NCBI GenBank assembly: GCA_032161045.1
Contig: JAVHTH010000003.1
Strand: one strand, 5' to 3'
Origin: Fervidibacter sinensis
GTDB taxonomy: Bacteria > Armatimonadota > Fervidibacteria > Fervidibacterales > Fervidibacteraceae
Length of the DNA stretch: 64,000 bases
How positions within the stretch are numbered: position 1 is the stretch's first letter; each line of letters opens with the position of its first letter. A program made the position numbers and the translations under genes. Under the pieces are notes generated by a model. The model saw only the letters and a program-made list of their open reading frames with translations. It was not told the DNA's origin and ran no database searches. Below are positions 7,890 through 17,073 of the stretch, in pieces.

Positions 7890-9116
7890 CTAAACCAACA
7901 AGGTGGCGTTCTCTCGGGAGAACAAATGGTCAGCCCAACGGACAGAACGCTCATAGTAAATAGCCAATTCGGTTTCTGGCACTTTCAGGAAATTCGCCAA
8001 GTTCCTAACTGTTTGCCAATCCGCTCGTTCGTAAGCCAACACCAGCAGATAGACCCAACCAAGTGGGGTTGGTGACCCCAGCAAAGCATCTTTGATTTCT
8101 GGGTTCAAGGGTAATTCGTCAAGAATTTCGGGCATAGGTTGGTCAAGGAGAGCGTCCAAAACCGAGAACAACCCGATAAGGAACGGGTCAGGTTCGGGAG
8201 GCAACCCTGCAACCGATGCAATTTGTTCACACATGTGTCCCCTGACCAAAGCAGTCACCAGAAGTTCATGCGGCTTGTTTTCCAAAAGCAAGGTTGAAAC
8301 TGCGATCAGCAACCAACGGCGCAAAAGTCGTTCGCCGAGCAAAACGAGTGCTTGCTTTAGGGATGAGACACGGTGCCGAACCCCAATTGCTGCCGAGTTG
8401 ATGTATCGCAAAAGTTTGAACGACAGCGATGGGTCAGTTTTTAGAACCTGCTCAACATGGTCAAAATCCAGACTTGAGTCTCCAAGCAAATGCATGATGC
8501 GCAAGTAGGTGAACTGGTGGCTCGTCAACACTTTTGCCGAGAGCGTTTCAGGCTGACAAAAAAAGTTGCCTTGAAAGTAGTCGTAACCCATCCGCTCCGC
8601 TTCTGCGAACTCTTCGGCGGTTTCAATTTTCTCAGCCAACATCTTCCTGTTAGGTGTAGCGTAAACTGAAACTGCCCGCGCCCTTTCAGGACCTGTGACT
8701 TTCTCAAAGTCCACTTTGAGGATGTTTGCAATTGCAACCAATGGACGAACAGGCGACCAAGGCAAAAATCCGCGAACAGCGATGGGATAGCCTGAGACTT
8801 TCAGCCTGAAACAAGCGCTCACAACTTCATCGCTGCTCTCCTCAGCATCTATCTCCAAGACGGTTTGGCTTGGTGGCAGGATTGTAACCAAATCTTGCAA
8901 AAGCAAGGAGCGGTTGGCTGGAATGAAAGCCAATTTCCCAGCGGTGAGTCTCATCGGTCGGAAAAGGTGCAAATGGGCGTCTATTACCCATTTCCCCTTT
9001 TGTTCGTGGTTAACATTTGCGCCTTCCGCTCTCTCAAAGGCATGGAAGAGAACCTCGTAGCCAACCACACGCTTCCATCGGTTGAATATCGGTTGGCGAA
9101 CCACAAACAGGTGCAT
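7890..9116 (-). CDS. HDOD domain protein with degenerate EAL-like N terminus
   Basis: 408 residues. The N terminus HLFVVRQPIFNRWKRVVGYE is that of YuxH-type proteins, an EAL-related domain that has lost the ExL metal-binding core and so should not hydrolyse cyclic di-GMP. Residues about 200-400 form an HDOD domain (LRIMHLLGDSSLDFDHVEQV, LSFKLLRYINSAAIGVRHRV, SLKQALVLLGERLLRRWLL). Such proteins act as signalling scaffolds, often for motility or surface attachment. The start at 9116 was chosen because AGGTG is about 6 bases upstream. It follows the large glycosyltransferase by 18 bases on the same strand, so it is probably in the fliS operon. Confidence 0.85.
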   Translation of the reverse strand: MHLFVVRQPIFNRWKRVVGYEVLFHAFERAEGANVNHEQKGKWVIDAHLHLFRPMRLTAGKLAFIPANRSLLLQDLVTILPPSQTVLEIDAEESSDEVVSACFRLKVSGYPIAVRGFLPWSPVRPLVAIANILKVDFEKVTGPERARAVSVYATPNRKMLAEKIETAEEFAEAERMGYDYFQGNFFCQPETLSAKVLTSHQFTYLRIMHLLGDSSLDFDHVEQVLKTDPSLSFKLLRYINSAAIGVRHRVSSLKQALVLLGERLLRRWLLIAVSTLLLENKPHELLVTALVRGHMCEQIASVAGLPPEPDPFLIGLFSVLDALLDQPMPEILDELPLNPEIKDALLGSPTPLGWVYLLVLAYERADWQTVRNLANFLKVPETELAIYYERSVRWADHLFSRENATLLV

Positions 9117-9134
9117 CGTCATCACCTACACTTG

Positions 9135-12100
9135 TTAACTTGACAATTGTTGTGCGAGCGCTATGACGGCTTCCGCTCGCTCCCTATTGCCTGCGGCAAT
9201 GTAGCATCCTGCCAATGCCATGTAGTCAGCAAGGGCTTCATCTTTGTGTTCGTCGCTCTCAATTAGCCGCAGCAAAATCGCTGCCGCTTCGTCATAAAAG
9301 CCTTTGTGTTGGCAAGCCCGAGCCAGCAGCCGCCAACTTTCCCTGTCCATCCCACCATCTTGGGCAAGCGGCAGCAATGTCTCCAAAACCATGTCCCAAA
9401 AGCCAAATTGACCGTAAAGTTTGCCGAGGAACATCGCTCGCTCTCGTTCATCAGAAACAAGCCAACCTAACAAGTCCAGCGCCTGCTCGTAGCGCTCAAA
9501 TTCCTGCAATTGTAGCAAAAGCGCTAACAGTTCTCGGAAGTTTTCCTGAAGCGAAGGGAGAAACTCTGGTGGGATGGCAAGTGAATTACCGTTTGCTGTA
9601 TTGCCTTCTCGCCATCGTTTCAAGAGCACTTGCCACAATTGGTCACCGTTGCAGGCTGCAAAGGCTTCATTCCATTCACCTGCGAGGGCGTGGGCGAGAA
9701 CTCGCAAATTCCACGATGCTGCTCCTTCAGGTGCGGTCAACGGGACTTGAGCGAACATGCGTGCCGCTTCTGCATAGCGATGCTCTAAAAGCGCTAACTT
9801 GCCCTTGACAAAAATTCGTTCCGTCTCGTCAATCTCGTCCATCGTCTCCTGTCCCTCGTCCCGTTCCGTTAACGCTTTTGCGACTTCTAATGCGCAAGTG
9901 GGCAATGGGCAACTGCTCAGTGCTGCTTTCGCTATCAGCACCGCAAGTTGTGGATCGGCGGAAAATCCATTGGGGACAAAAGGCAAAAGTGTGCGCTCCA
10001 AGTCTTCAACGGAGCGACAATTGGGCAGAACTAATCGCACGAAAGCATTGATTGCTGGTTCGTAATAGCGCCGTCGTGCAAGTGCCAATTGAATTGCCGT
10101 CCCAAAGCACTTTAACGCTTCGTTTAGGTGTCCCATTTTTTGATAGCACAAACCCATCCAATGCCAAGCACCGTAGGAAGTTGAACCTTCCGTCCAATCA
10201 AAATTCGTGGGCAGTTGATGCTGGAACTGCAAAGCCTTTTGGAACGCACGCAGCGCTCCTGACCAATCGTTGAGGGCAAACCGAACTTGACCTTCAAGCA
10301 TCCAAAAGTCAGGTGTTACGACAGGCAATTGTTGAACTTCACGCAAAAATTCCAATGCTTGCTGTGGTCTGTTCAGCCGCATCAGACATTGCACGGCATC
10401 GCACAAGCAACGCAAAAGGTAAGGGGTGAACTCGTCGCCGTGATGGAACAAGGCTCGTCGGAAGCAGTAATATGCCCGTTCCCACTGATTGAGCCTGAGA
10501 TACTCACGCCCCAAGTTATACCAAGCGAACGGGTCAGTTGGGTTTTCTTGCAAGTCCTTTTTCGCAAGTTCTAAATTGCGCTCAACTTTTTGCTTGCGGT
10601 GAACCAGCGGTGTAAGGTAGCCGTAATGTTCAATCCAAACGGGCAAGACACCGAATTTGGCGTTAGGTTTGACTTTAAGGATTGAACCTGCAATTTGCTC
10701 GTGCAAGTTGCGTTCAAAGCGAATGCCTTTCAAGTTGCGGAATAACCTAAAGGCAGGATGGACATGACCTTCACGGTGCGAGCGGTGCCCAACGAAACTA
10801 ACCATTGGCAGGATGAAGCCATCGTAATCAGTTTCTTGCTCCAAGAATTTGCGCAACTTCTCTTTGCCTTCTGCCAACGCTTCGTCGGCGTCAAGCCACA
10901 AAATCCATTCTCCTGTTGCGTGCTTAAGCGATTCATTGCGGGCATCGCTGAAACTTCCCGTCCATTCGTAGCGGATGATCTTTGCTCCATACCGCTCAGC
11001 GATTTGGGGCGTCTCGTCTGTTGAACCTGTGTCCACGATAACGATTTCGTCCACAATGCCCTTAACGCTTTCCAAACATCGGGGCAAGTTGTCCGCTTCG
11101 TCCTTGACAATCATGCAAAGGGAGATAAGTGGCTTAAGTTTGCGACCATCAAGCACATTGAGTTGTGATTTGTCGGGAATCGGTTCGTAAAGGTCTTTGG
11201 GGTAAGGTGGACGACGGCAAGTGTCAAACAGTTCGGGGACGAGCATTATGCGTGGGCGAAATTTTTCCGCTTCAGGTGGCAAGTTCCATTTTTCCGCAAA
11301 GCGTGACCAAGCAGCGTCCATCATCTTTTCAACACCCAATTTCCCACTGGTGCGGTTATCGTAATGGTGGACAAACGCATCTAACGCCAGCCAACAACGG
11401 AAACCCGCAACTCGTGCCCGAAGGGAGTGGTCAATGTCTTCGTGCATGATAAGCCCGAAACGAGCATCCATGCCACCAATGGCGTCAATGACGCTTCTTC
11501 GCATTAAAACGCAAAAACTGATGAGGGCACGCATCTCCAAACCTGAACCGCAATTTTGTGCGGACCATTTTCGGGCAAACTCGTGCATTTCCTTCAAGTT
11601 GCGGTAGTTGACCTGAACTTGCTGCCCTGAAGCGAAATTGGAAACTGGACCGATCATGCCGATGGTTGGGTCAATTTCCATCCAGCGAAGCAATCGTTCC
11701 AGCCAACCTTCAGTGACTATTGTGTCGCTGTCAAGGAAAACGATGAAACCACCTTCGGCAACTGCTAAACCGCAGTTTCGCCCTGCAGGCGCACCAATGT
11801 TGCGTTCGTTCAAAACGACCTTGATGTTGCGGTATTGGCTGACCAATTCACGCAAGTAGCGGAACGAACCGTCAGTTGAGCCATTGTCCACGATGATGAG
11901 TTCAAAAGGTGGACGAGTGTGAGCGAAAACGCTTTCAACGCACTGTCGCAAGTAAGGCAAGTTGTTCCAGTTCAAAACAATGACGCTGACCAAGCCATCG
12001 GTTGGTTCGTTGCCCTTTGCAATATCTGGCGGCATCGGTCGGGCAGCAAGAGCAATACCCATGATTTGGCTTTCTTCTAAACTAACTCGTGTTGCCCAAC

Positions 12101-12752
12101 GGTGGCTGACCATTACATCTGAAACTTCTTGCGGGATTGGATCAGGGATGATACTCGCAAAACAGCGGGTAACAATCCAACCGCTTTCCATGAGCATGCG
12201 CCACAAATTTTTGCGCCCGAAAAATCTGAGGTGACTGTCGTCCAAAATCCCTGTTGGTTCGTAATCCCAATTGCCACTCAGCAACTTGCGAATGACGGAG
12301 GCGTGCCCAAAGTGAGGGACACTCAAAACTAATACAGCGTCAGGAGCGATGACTTCATGCAACCGCTTCAGCACACGATGAGGTGCAATGAGGTGCTCCA
12401 AAACTTCACCGCAGATCACAGCATCAAAGTAGCCTTTAGGCAATTGTTGCCAAACAGAGTCGTCTTCAACATCACCGACGATAACTCGTTCGTAGTGTTG
12501 AGCGGCGATGCGAGCCAGTTTGGGCGAAATTTCCACACCCCAAACTTCACAAGTTTGACGCTTCTTTAATTCACGCCCCGCTCCACCCATGCAGCAACCT
12601 ATGTCTAAAATGCGAGATGCTGATTTGGGGATGAGGTCAAGCATGGTCATGTTGCAGACAGGCAAACGAGCATATTCCCGCTGATATTGGCTTACCTTTG
12701 CAGCGTAAACATCCGTTTTCGCACCCGAGCCGAAGCCGCCGTTTTGCTGCAT
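9135..12752 (-). CDS. Giant SAM methyltransferase - GT2 - GT2 - TPR fusion protein
   Basis: 1205 residues with four parts. (1) About 30-230: class I SAM methyltransferase, motif I ILDIGCCMGGAGRE. (2) About 250-480: GT2 glycosyltransferase, LVSVIVLNWNNLPYL, VDNGSTDGS, FLDSDT. (3) About 540-690: a second GT2 of the SunS/WaaE type, ISLCMIVKDEADNLPRCLES, VDTGSTDET, WLDADEAL. (4) About 690-1200: TPR-like repeats (WYNLGREYLRLNQWERAYYC, WHWMGLCYQKMGHLNEALKC). No signal peptide, so it should be cytoplasmic. GGAGGTG is 7 bases upstream and only 2 bases separate it from fliS. This position makes flagellin or other flagellar glycosylation the leading idea, but the acceptor is inference; the methyltransferase could cap or modify the sugar. 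Confidence 0.85.
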   Translation of the reverse strand: MQQNGGFGSGAKTDVYAAKVSQYQREYARLPVCNMTMLDLIPKSASRILDIGCCMGGAGRELKKRQTCEVWGVEISPKLARIAAQHYERVIVGDVEDDSVWQQLPKGYFDAVICGEVLEHLIAPHRVLKRLHEVIAPDAVLVLSVPHFGHASVIRKLLSGNWDYEPTGILDDSHLRFFGRKNLWRMLMESGWIVTRCFASIIPDPIPQEVSDVMVSHRWATRVSLEESQIMGIALAARPMPPDIAKGNEPTDGLVSVIVLNWNNLPYLRQCVESVFAHTRPPFELIIVDNGSTDGSFRYLRELVSQYRNIKVVLNERNIGAPAGRNCGLAVAEGGFIVFLDSDTIVTEGWLERLLRWMEIDPTIGMIGPVSNFASGQQVQVNYRNLKEMHEFARKWSAQNCGSGLEMRALISFCVLMRRSVIDAIGGMDARFGLIMHEDIDHSLRARVAGFRCWLALDAFVHHYDNRTSGKLGVEKMMDAAWSRFAEKWNLPPEAEKFRPRIMLVPELFDTCRRPPYPKDLYEPIPDKSQLNVLDGRKLKPLISLCMIVKDEADNLPRCLESVKGIVDEIVIVDTGSTDETPQIAERYGAKIIRYEWTGSFSDARNESLKHATGEWILWLDADEALAEGKEKLRKFLEQETDYDGFILPMVSFVGHRSHREGHVHPAFRLFRNLKGIRFERNLHEQIAGSILKVKPNAKFGVLPVWIEHYGYLTPLVHRKQKVERNLELAKKDLQENPTDPFAWYNLGREYLRLNQWERAYYCFRRALFHHGDEFTPYLLRCLCDAVQCLMRLNRPQQALEFLREVQQLPVVTPDFWMLEGQVRFALNDWSGALRAFQKALQFQHQLPTNFDWTEGSTSYGAWHWMGLCYQKMGHLNEALKCFGTAIQLALARRRYYEPAINAFVRLVLPNCRSVEDLERTLLPFVPNGFSADPQLAVLIAKAALSSCPLPTCALEVAKALTERDEGQETMDEIDETERIFVKGKLALLEHRYAEAARMFAQVPLTAPEGAASWNLRVLAHALAGEWNEAFAACNGDQLWQVLLKRWREGNTANGNSLAIPPEFLPSLQENFRELLALLLQLQEFERYEQALDLLGWLVSDERERAMFLGKLYGQFGFWDMVLETLLPLAQDGGMDRESWRLLARACQHKGFYDEAAAILLRLIESDEHKDEALADYMALAGCYIAAGNRERAEAVIALAQQLSS

Positions 12753-12754
12753 TG

Positions 12755-13126
12755 TTAAGCACCTCCTTCATTGGCTTCCACCTGCTCCCACAACTGGCGA
12801 AGTTGTTCCCAAATTTGCTTGGCGTCCTGCAGCGGTTCAACGGACTTGCGCAAGTTGGCGTGCAAAAGCCGTTCCCAAACAAAGGTGTAAAGGCGATGCA
12901 GATTGACGGCGATTTCTCCGCCCTTTTCCATATCCAACGAACTAATGAGTTCGGCGACAACTTTTTGGGCTTTTGTCAAGGCTTCGTTGGCGCGTTCAAA
13001 GTCCCGTTCTGTCAAGGCTTGTTCGGCTTCGTCCATAAGTTCGCTTCCACGCCGAAAAAGCAAACCAATTAACTGAACGGGCGTCGCCGTTTCAACCATT
13101 TGCTGCAAGTAAGGGTTGGTGACCAT
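12755..13126 (-). CDS. fliS: Flagellar export chaperone FliS
   Basis: 123 residues with the FliS pattern: NPYLQQMVETATPVQLIGLL near the N terminus, a helical middle, and IAVNLHRLYTFVWERLLHAN. FliS binds the C terminus of flagellin in the cytoplasm, prevents early polymerisation and delivers it to the export gate. It is the only flagellar gene in the window. A GGGGGAG site lies 6 bases before the ATG, and a sigma-28-like promoter starts about 35 bases upstream. It is translationally tight with the glycosyltransferase gene (2-base gap), which suggests coupled production. Confidence 0.88.
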   Translation of the reverse strand: MVTNPYLQQMVETATPVQLIGLLFRRGSELMDEAEQALTERDFERANEALTKAQKVVAELISSLDMEKGGEIAVNLHRLYTFVWERLLHANLRKSVEPLQDAKQIWEQLRQLWEQVEANEGGA

Positions 13127-13160
13127 GACAAACTCCCCCTTTCAGTCTCTGCCGAAACCG

Positions 13161-13188
13161 TTATCGGCAAAAGCGGACAGTGGTTTTA
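13161..13188 (-). promoter_or_regulatory. Sigma-28 (FliA)-like promoter of fliS
   Basis: On the minus strand GCCGATAA (13168-13161) is an exact match to the sigma-28 -10 consensus, and TAAA lies at 13188-13185, 16 bases upstream (the consensus gap is 15). Transcription would begin about 28 bases before the fliS start codon, leaving room for just the ribosome site. The -10 overlaps a weak palindrome (GCCGA...TCGGC), so chance cannot be excluded. Confidence 0.55.
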
Positions 13189-13241
13189 GCGGTTGAAATT
13201 GGTTAGAGGTGCGAAGCAAGGGTTTTTCCAAGTGCGCATAC

Positions 13242-13271
13242 CTGTCATGTCATGAGCGATGCGGGCATAAT
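13242..13271 (+). promoter_or_regulatory. Possible sigma-70 promoter of the 901-residue glycosidase
   Basis: CTGTCA at 13242-13247 and CATAAT at 13266-13271 are separated by 18 bases, about 35 bases upstream of the start codon. The -10 is good and the -35 is only fair. Confidence 0.35.
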
Positions 13272-13306
13272 TTGCGCTGGAACGAACGACCTAAGGAGGG
13301 ACAGCG

Positions 13307-16012
13307 ATGAGGTGGCAATGGCTAAAGTGGACGGTAGCGACAGTTGCAGTGGTGTCAATCGTTTCGGTCGGAATGAAGCAATTGAGTTGTCAAGCCACAA
13401 AACCGGTAAAACCAGCCACCAACCAACTCGTTTGGGTTTGGTGGGAGGCTGAGAAGCCTACAGTGACAAATTTCCCACCCGCTGAACGCAACCCGTTCGC
13501 TCCCCAAAACGAAAGGGAAGCAGCGGTTTTGTCGGAAGGGCGATGGATTGGCATAACGGGCAGATACGAGCAAACGCCGTTTTTGGAGTATGAAGTCACC
13601 GTCCCGCAAACTTCTGACTACCACTTTTTCGTCCGCAAGTTTTGGAAGCACGGTCCGTTTAGGTGGAAATTTGACGACCAACCTTGGCAAGAAGTCCCGT
13701 TTGAAGTTTCGCTCCTTGACAGTGAGGAGTTGAGGACCTTCATCGTCGCCAACTGGATTTACGCAGGGCAAGTCCACTTGACCGCCGGCAAGCACCGTTT
13801 GCGCATTGAACAAACGACCGCCGAAGGCGCTGCTGCTTACGATTGCTTTCTGCTCATCAACCGCCTTTGGATTCCGAAGGGAAAACTGAAGCCCGGTGAA
13901 CGAACTCAAACTGCTGTTGTTGGTTGGTGTCCTTTTGACCCAGATGCCGACAATTTTTCACCTTCCCCCATTGACCTTCGTTCGCTCAACGAAAAATTCG
14001 CTGGCGAGAAAGGCTTCATAACTGTCAAGGGTGACCAGTTCGTTCACAGCAAGACGGGAGAACCCGTTCGCTTTTGGGGCGTGAATGCTGGTCCAGACAT
14101 CGTTCGGTTGCCAAAACCGTTCGTTGACTATCTTGCCCGCCACTTGGCGAAGTTGGGCGTCAACATCGTCCGAGTTCACGGGAGTGTTTGGCGAAGCGAA
14201 AACATGCGCCAAGTTGATACCGATTACCTTGACAAGTTGTTCTACTTCATCGCTGCAATGAAGCGGCAAGGAATTTACACTGGTCTGTCCGTTTACTTCC
14301 CGCTTTGGCTTCGCTTGTCAGAGCAGCGAGACGGCTTTGCAGGTTACAAGGACCAGCACCCATTTGCGTTGTTGTTCTTCAACCGAGACTTTCAGGAAAT
14401 TTACAAGGGTTGGTGGCGAACACTCTTGACAACTCCAAACCCATACACGGGCGTGCCGCTGAAAGATGAACCCGCTGTCGCTTATGTGGAACTCGTCAAT
14501 GAGGACAGTTACTTGTTCTGGACTTTCAACTACGATGCTGTTCCAGCACCGCAAATGGAGTTGCTTGAGCGTGAATTTGGCGAATGGCTTGAGCGCAAAT
14601 ACGGTTCCCTTGACAATGCTTTGAAAGCGTGGAATGGGCGAAAGCATCAGCGCGACGATTTCGCACAAAAGCGCGTTGGTTTTTTGCATCTTTGGGAAAT
14701 CTTCAACCAGCGAGATAAGCGCTGTCAAGACACCGCTGAGTTTTTGGCGAAACATCAACGCGATTTCTTTGAAGCGACAGTAAAGTTCATCAAGGGCGAA
14801 CTTGGCTACAAAGGTTTGGTCGTTTGCTCCAACTGGATCACCGCCGATGAACGGACACTCGGACCACTTGATAAGTGGAGCAACTTGGTCGGTGATTTTA
14901 TGGATAGGCACGGTTACTTTGGAGGAACGCACAAAGGCGAACGGGCAGGATGGGCAATCAGCGTTGGCGACCTTTACAGCGACCTTTCCGCTTTGACTTT
15001 ACCTGCGAAAGACCCATCGTTCTCGTTGCCCGTGATGGACATTTGCTACAACAGCAAGCCGTCTATTATCAGCGAAATCAACTGGACGCCACCGAACCGC
15101 TTCCGTGCCGAATTTCCCGTTTTATGCGCGGCTTACGGCGCATTGCAAGGCAGCGATGGCTTTTTCTTCTTCGCTTTGAGCGGACCGTTCTGGCAGCGAA
15201 CTTTGAGCAAATTCGCAATTCAAACGCCGACGGTTATGGGGCAATTTCCTGCTTGTGCTTTGATTTACCGCAAGGGGTTGATTAAGGTTGCTGATACGAT
15301 TGTCAAGGTTGAAGCGAGGTTGGCAGACTTGTTCGCACTCAAAGGCGTTCCAGTCCGAGCGCCGATTAACCTTGACGAATTAAGGGCAAAGGATATCCCT
15401 GCTGGCGGAAGGGCAAAAACCGAACAAATCCAAGCCCTTGACCCGCTTGCGTTTTTCGTTGGTCGTGTGATATTGAACATCAGCGAACAAGGTGGCACAT
15501 CTGAGATTGCGGACTTGTCCCGTTTCATTGACCGAGGCAAGCAAACGGTTGTAAGCGCAACGGGCGAGTTGGTCTGGGACTATGGGCGCGGTGTTGTGTT
15601 GCTGAAAAGCCCGATGGCTCAAGGGGCAGTCGGGTTCTTGGGCAAAATTGGTCGCATTGAGTTGCCAGATGCAACAATTGAGTTCAACGGCGAGTATGGT
15701 TCGGTTCTCGTGGTGGCGATGGACGACAGACCAATCCGAACTTCGCGCAAAATTTTGGTTCAAGTCGTGACCGAAGAGCAAAACAACGGGTGGCAAGTTG
15801 AGCGACAAGGCGATTTGTTCCGAATCGTCCAATTAGGTTCAGCGCCTTTGTTGGTGCAGAATTTTTCTGGCACGCTTACCTTCAGACGACCCGACGCGGC
15901 GAGACTACGAGTTACTGCTCTTAACGCCAACGGCTATCCGCTCAAAGTGTTAGGCAGCGCAAAGCAAATTTCTCTCGCTCCTGATGTGCTCTACTACTTG
16001 GTTACGCAATGA
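13307..16012 (+). CDS. Large exported glycoside hydrolase, clan A (GH5/GH42-like)
   Basis: 901 residues with AAGGAGGG 6 bases before the ATG. It has an N-terminal signal (WLKWTVATVAVVSIVSVGM), then about residues 40-200 a beta-rich domain like those preceding plant-polymer glycosidases, then a (beta/alpha)8 barrel beginning at GEPVRFWGVNAGPDIV. The likely acid/base is E399 in VELVNEDS and the nucleophile E590 in SIISEINW; the 191-residue gap is longer than in simple GH5 enzymes. The last about 250 residues are beta-sandwich-like. Family membership within clan A and the substrate are uncertain. It is divergent from fliS and followed by a sugar-binding protein. Confidence 0.75.
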   Translation: MRWQWLKWTVATVAVVSIVSVGMKQLSCQATKPVKPATNQLVWVWWEAEKPTVTNFPPAERNPFAPQNEREAAVLSEGRWIGITGRYEQTPFLEYEVTVPQTSDYHFFVRKFWKHGPFRWKFDDQPWQEVPFEVSLLDSEELRTFIVANWIYAGQVHLTAGKHRLRIEQTTAEGAAAYDCFLLINRLWIPKGKLKPGERTQTAVVGWCPFDPDADNFSPSPIDLRSLNEKFAGEKGFITVKGDQFVHSKTGEPVRFWGVNAGPDIVRLPKPFVDYLARHLAKLGVNIVRVHGSVWRSENMRQVDTDYLDKLFYFIAAMKRQGIYTGLSVYFPLWLRLSEQRDGFAGYKDQHPFALLFFNRDFQEIYKGWWRTLLTTPNPYTGVPLKDEPAVAYVELVNEDSYLFWTFNYDAVPAPQMELLEREFGEWLERKYGSLDNALKAWNGRKHQRDDFAQKRVGFLHLWEIFNQRDKRCQDTAEFLAKHQRDFFEATVKFIKGELGYKGLVVCSNWITADERTLGPLDKWSNLVGDFMDRHGYFGGTHKGERAGWAISVGDLYSDLSALTLPAKDPSFSLPVMDICYNSKPSIISEINWTPPNRFRAEFPVLCAAYGALQGSDGFFFFALSGPFWQRTLSKFAIQTPTVMGQFPACALIYRKGLIKVADTIVKVEARLADLFALKGVPVRAPINLDELRAKDIPAGGRAKTEQIQALDPLAFFVGRVILNISEQGGTSEIADLSRFIDRGKQTVVSATGELVWDYGRGVVLLKSPMAQGAVGFLGKIGRIELPDATIEFNGEYGSVLVVAMDDRPIRTSRKILVQVVTEEQNNGWQVERQGDLFRIVQLGSAPLLVQNFSGTLTFRRPDAARLRVTALNANGYPLKVLGSAKQISLAPDVLYYLVTQ

Positions 16013-16115
16013 CGGCGAATATGGGCAGTGGCTGAACGCGTAACGGCGGTTGCATAATTTTAGTGAAGGCGAAAGGACACATATGAAATTCACACGAACA
16101 AGGGGAGTGAGGACT

Positions 16116-17063
16116 ATGCGGAGATTGACACTGCTGTGCATTCTCGTTGGTGGGCTAATTCTCTCGTTAATCGCTTTGCCGACCACTCATGCTCAAAGGA
16201 AGCGATGGCACATTGCTATTGTGCCTAAAGCCTTAACGGGTGAGTATTGGGTCAGGTGTAAGAAGGGCGCTGAAGCGGCAGCGAGGGATTTTGGTGTCAG
16301 GCTGACCTTCGTTGGACCTTCCGCTGAAACTGAGGTTGACAAACAGATTGACATTATTGAAAACCTGCTCACTCGCGGCGTTGATGCCCTTGGAATTTCT
16401 CCATGCGACGGGAAGGCTTTAGTTCCCGTTATTGAAAAGGCTGTCAGCAAAGGTATTCCTGTTGTAACCGTTGATTCCGATGCGAAAACGAACAAACGCC
16501 TTGCTTACATTGGGACGAACAACGAAAAGGCAGGAGAACTTGCCGGGCAGGAGTTGGCAAAGTTGATAGGTGGCAAAGGCAAAGTTCTCATCATTCAAGG
16601 TGTGCCCGGGGCGGAGAACTTGATGCAACGAGTTAAGGGATTCAAGCGAGCGATTGCGAAATTCCCTCAAATCAAAATCGTTTCCGAGCAAGCATGCCAG
16701 AGCGACTTGACGAGAGCGCTTGAGATTACTGAAAACGCATTGAGGGCGCACACTGACCTTGCAGGCATTTTTGGGGTCAACGCCTACGGTGCTCCCGGAG
16801 CGGCTCAAGCAGTTAAAGAAGCGGGCAAAACGGGCAAAGTTAAAATTGTTGGCTTTGACGCCATCCCAACCACATTGCGATATTGCGCTGAAGGTGTAGT
16901 TCAAGCCATTATTGAGCAACGACCTTACAGGATGGGTTACCTCGCTGTCCGATATCTTAAGGAAGCGCTTGAAGGCAAAAAAATCCCACGCATGGTTGAT
17001 ACGGGCGTGGACATAATTACGCCCCCACAGGCGAAAAAGATGTTGTTGGCAAGTCCAAAGTAA
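16116..17063 (+). CDS. Sugar ABC transporter substrate-binding protein (Peripla_BP_4)
   Basis: 315 residues. The start at 16116 gives a classic signal peptide (MRRLTLLCILVGGLILSLIA ending THAQ) with AGGGGAG 8 bases upstream; an in-frame ATG at 16083, also with an AGGA site, is the alternative. The mature part is a type I periplasmic binding protein of the ribose/xylose class: ALTGEYWVRCKKGAEAAARD, VDALGISPCDGKALVPVIEK, IPVVTVDSD, YIGTNNEKAGELAGQ, and the hinge KIVGFDAIP. No permease or ATPase gene is adjacent, so its partners must lie elsewhere. It follows the glycosidase by about 100 bases and may share its transcript. Confidence 0.88.
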   Translation: MRRLTLLCILVGGLILSLIALPTTHAQRKRWHIAIVPKALTGEYWVRCKKGAEAAARDFGVRLTFVGPSAETEVDKQIDIIENLLTRGVDALGISPCDGKALVPVIEKAVSKGIPVVTVDSDAKTNKRLAYIGTNNEKAGELAGQELAKLIGGKGKVLIIQGVPGAENLMQRVKGFKRAIAKFPQIKIVSEQACQSDLTRALEITENALRAHTDLAGIFGVNAYGAPGAAQAVKEAGKTGKVKIVGFDAIPTTLRYCAEGVVQAIIEQRPYRMGYLAVRYLKEALEGKKIPRMVDTGVDIITPPQAKKMLLASPK

Positions 17064-17073
17064 AAGTCGTCGC

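Noticed and set aside
13355..13909. 184-codon minus-strand frame opposite the 901-residue glycosidase
   Set aside because: Antisense shadow of a gene with signal peptide and good ribosome site.
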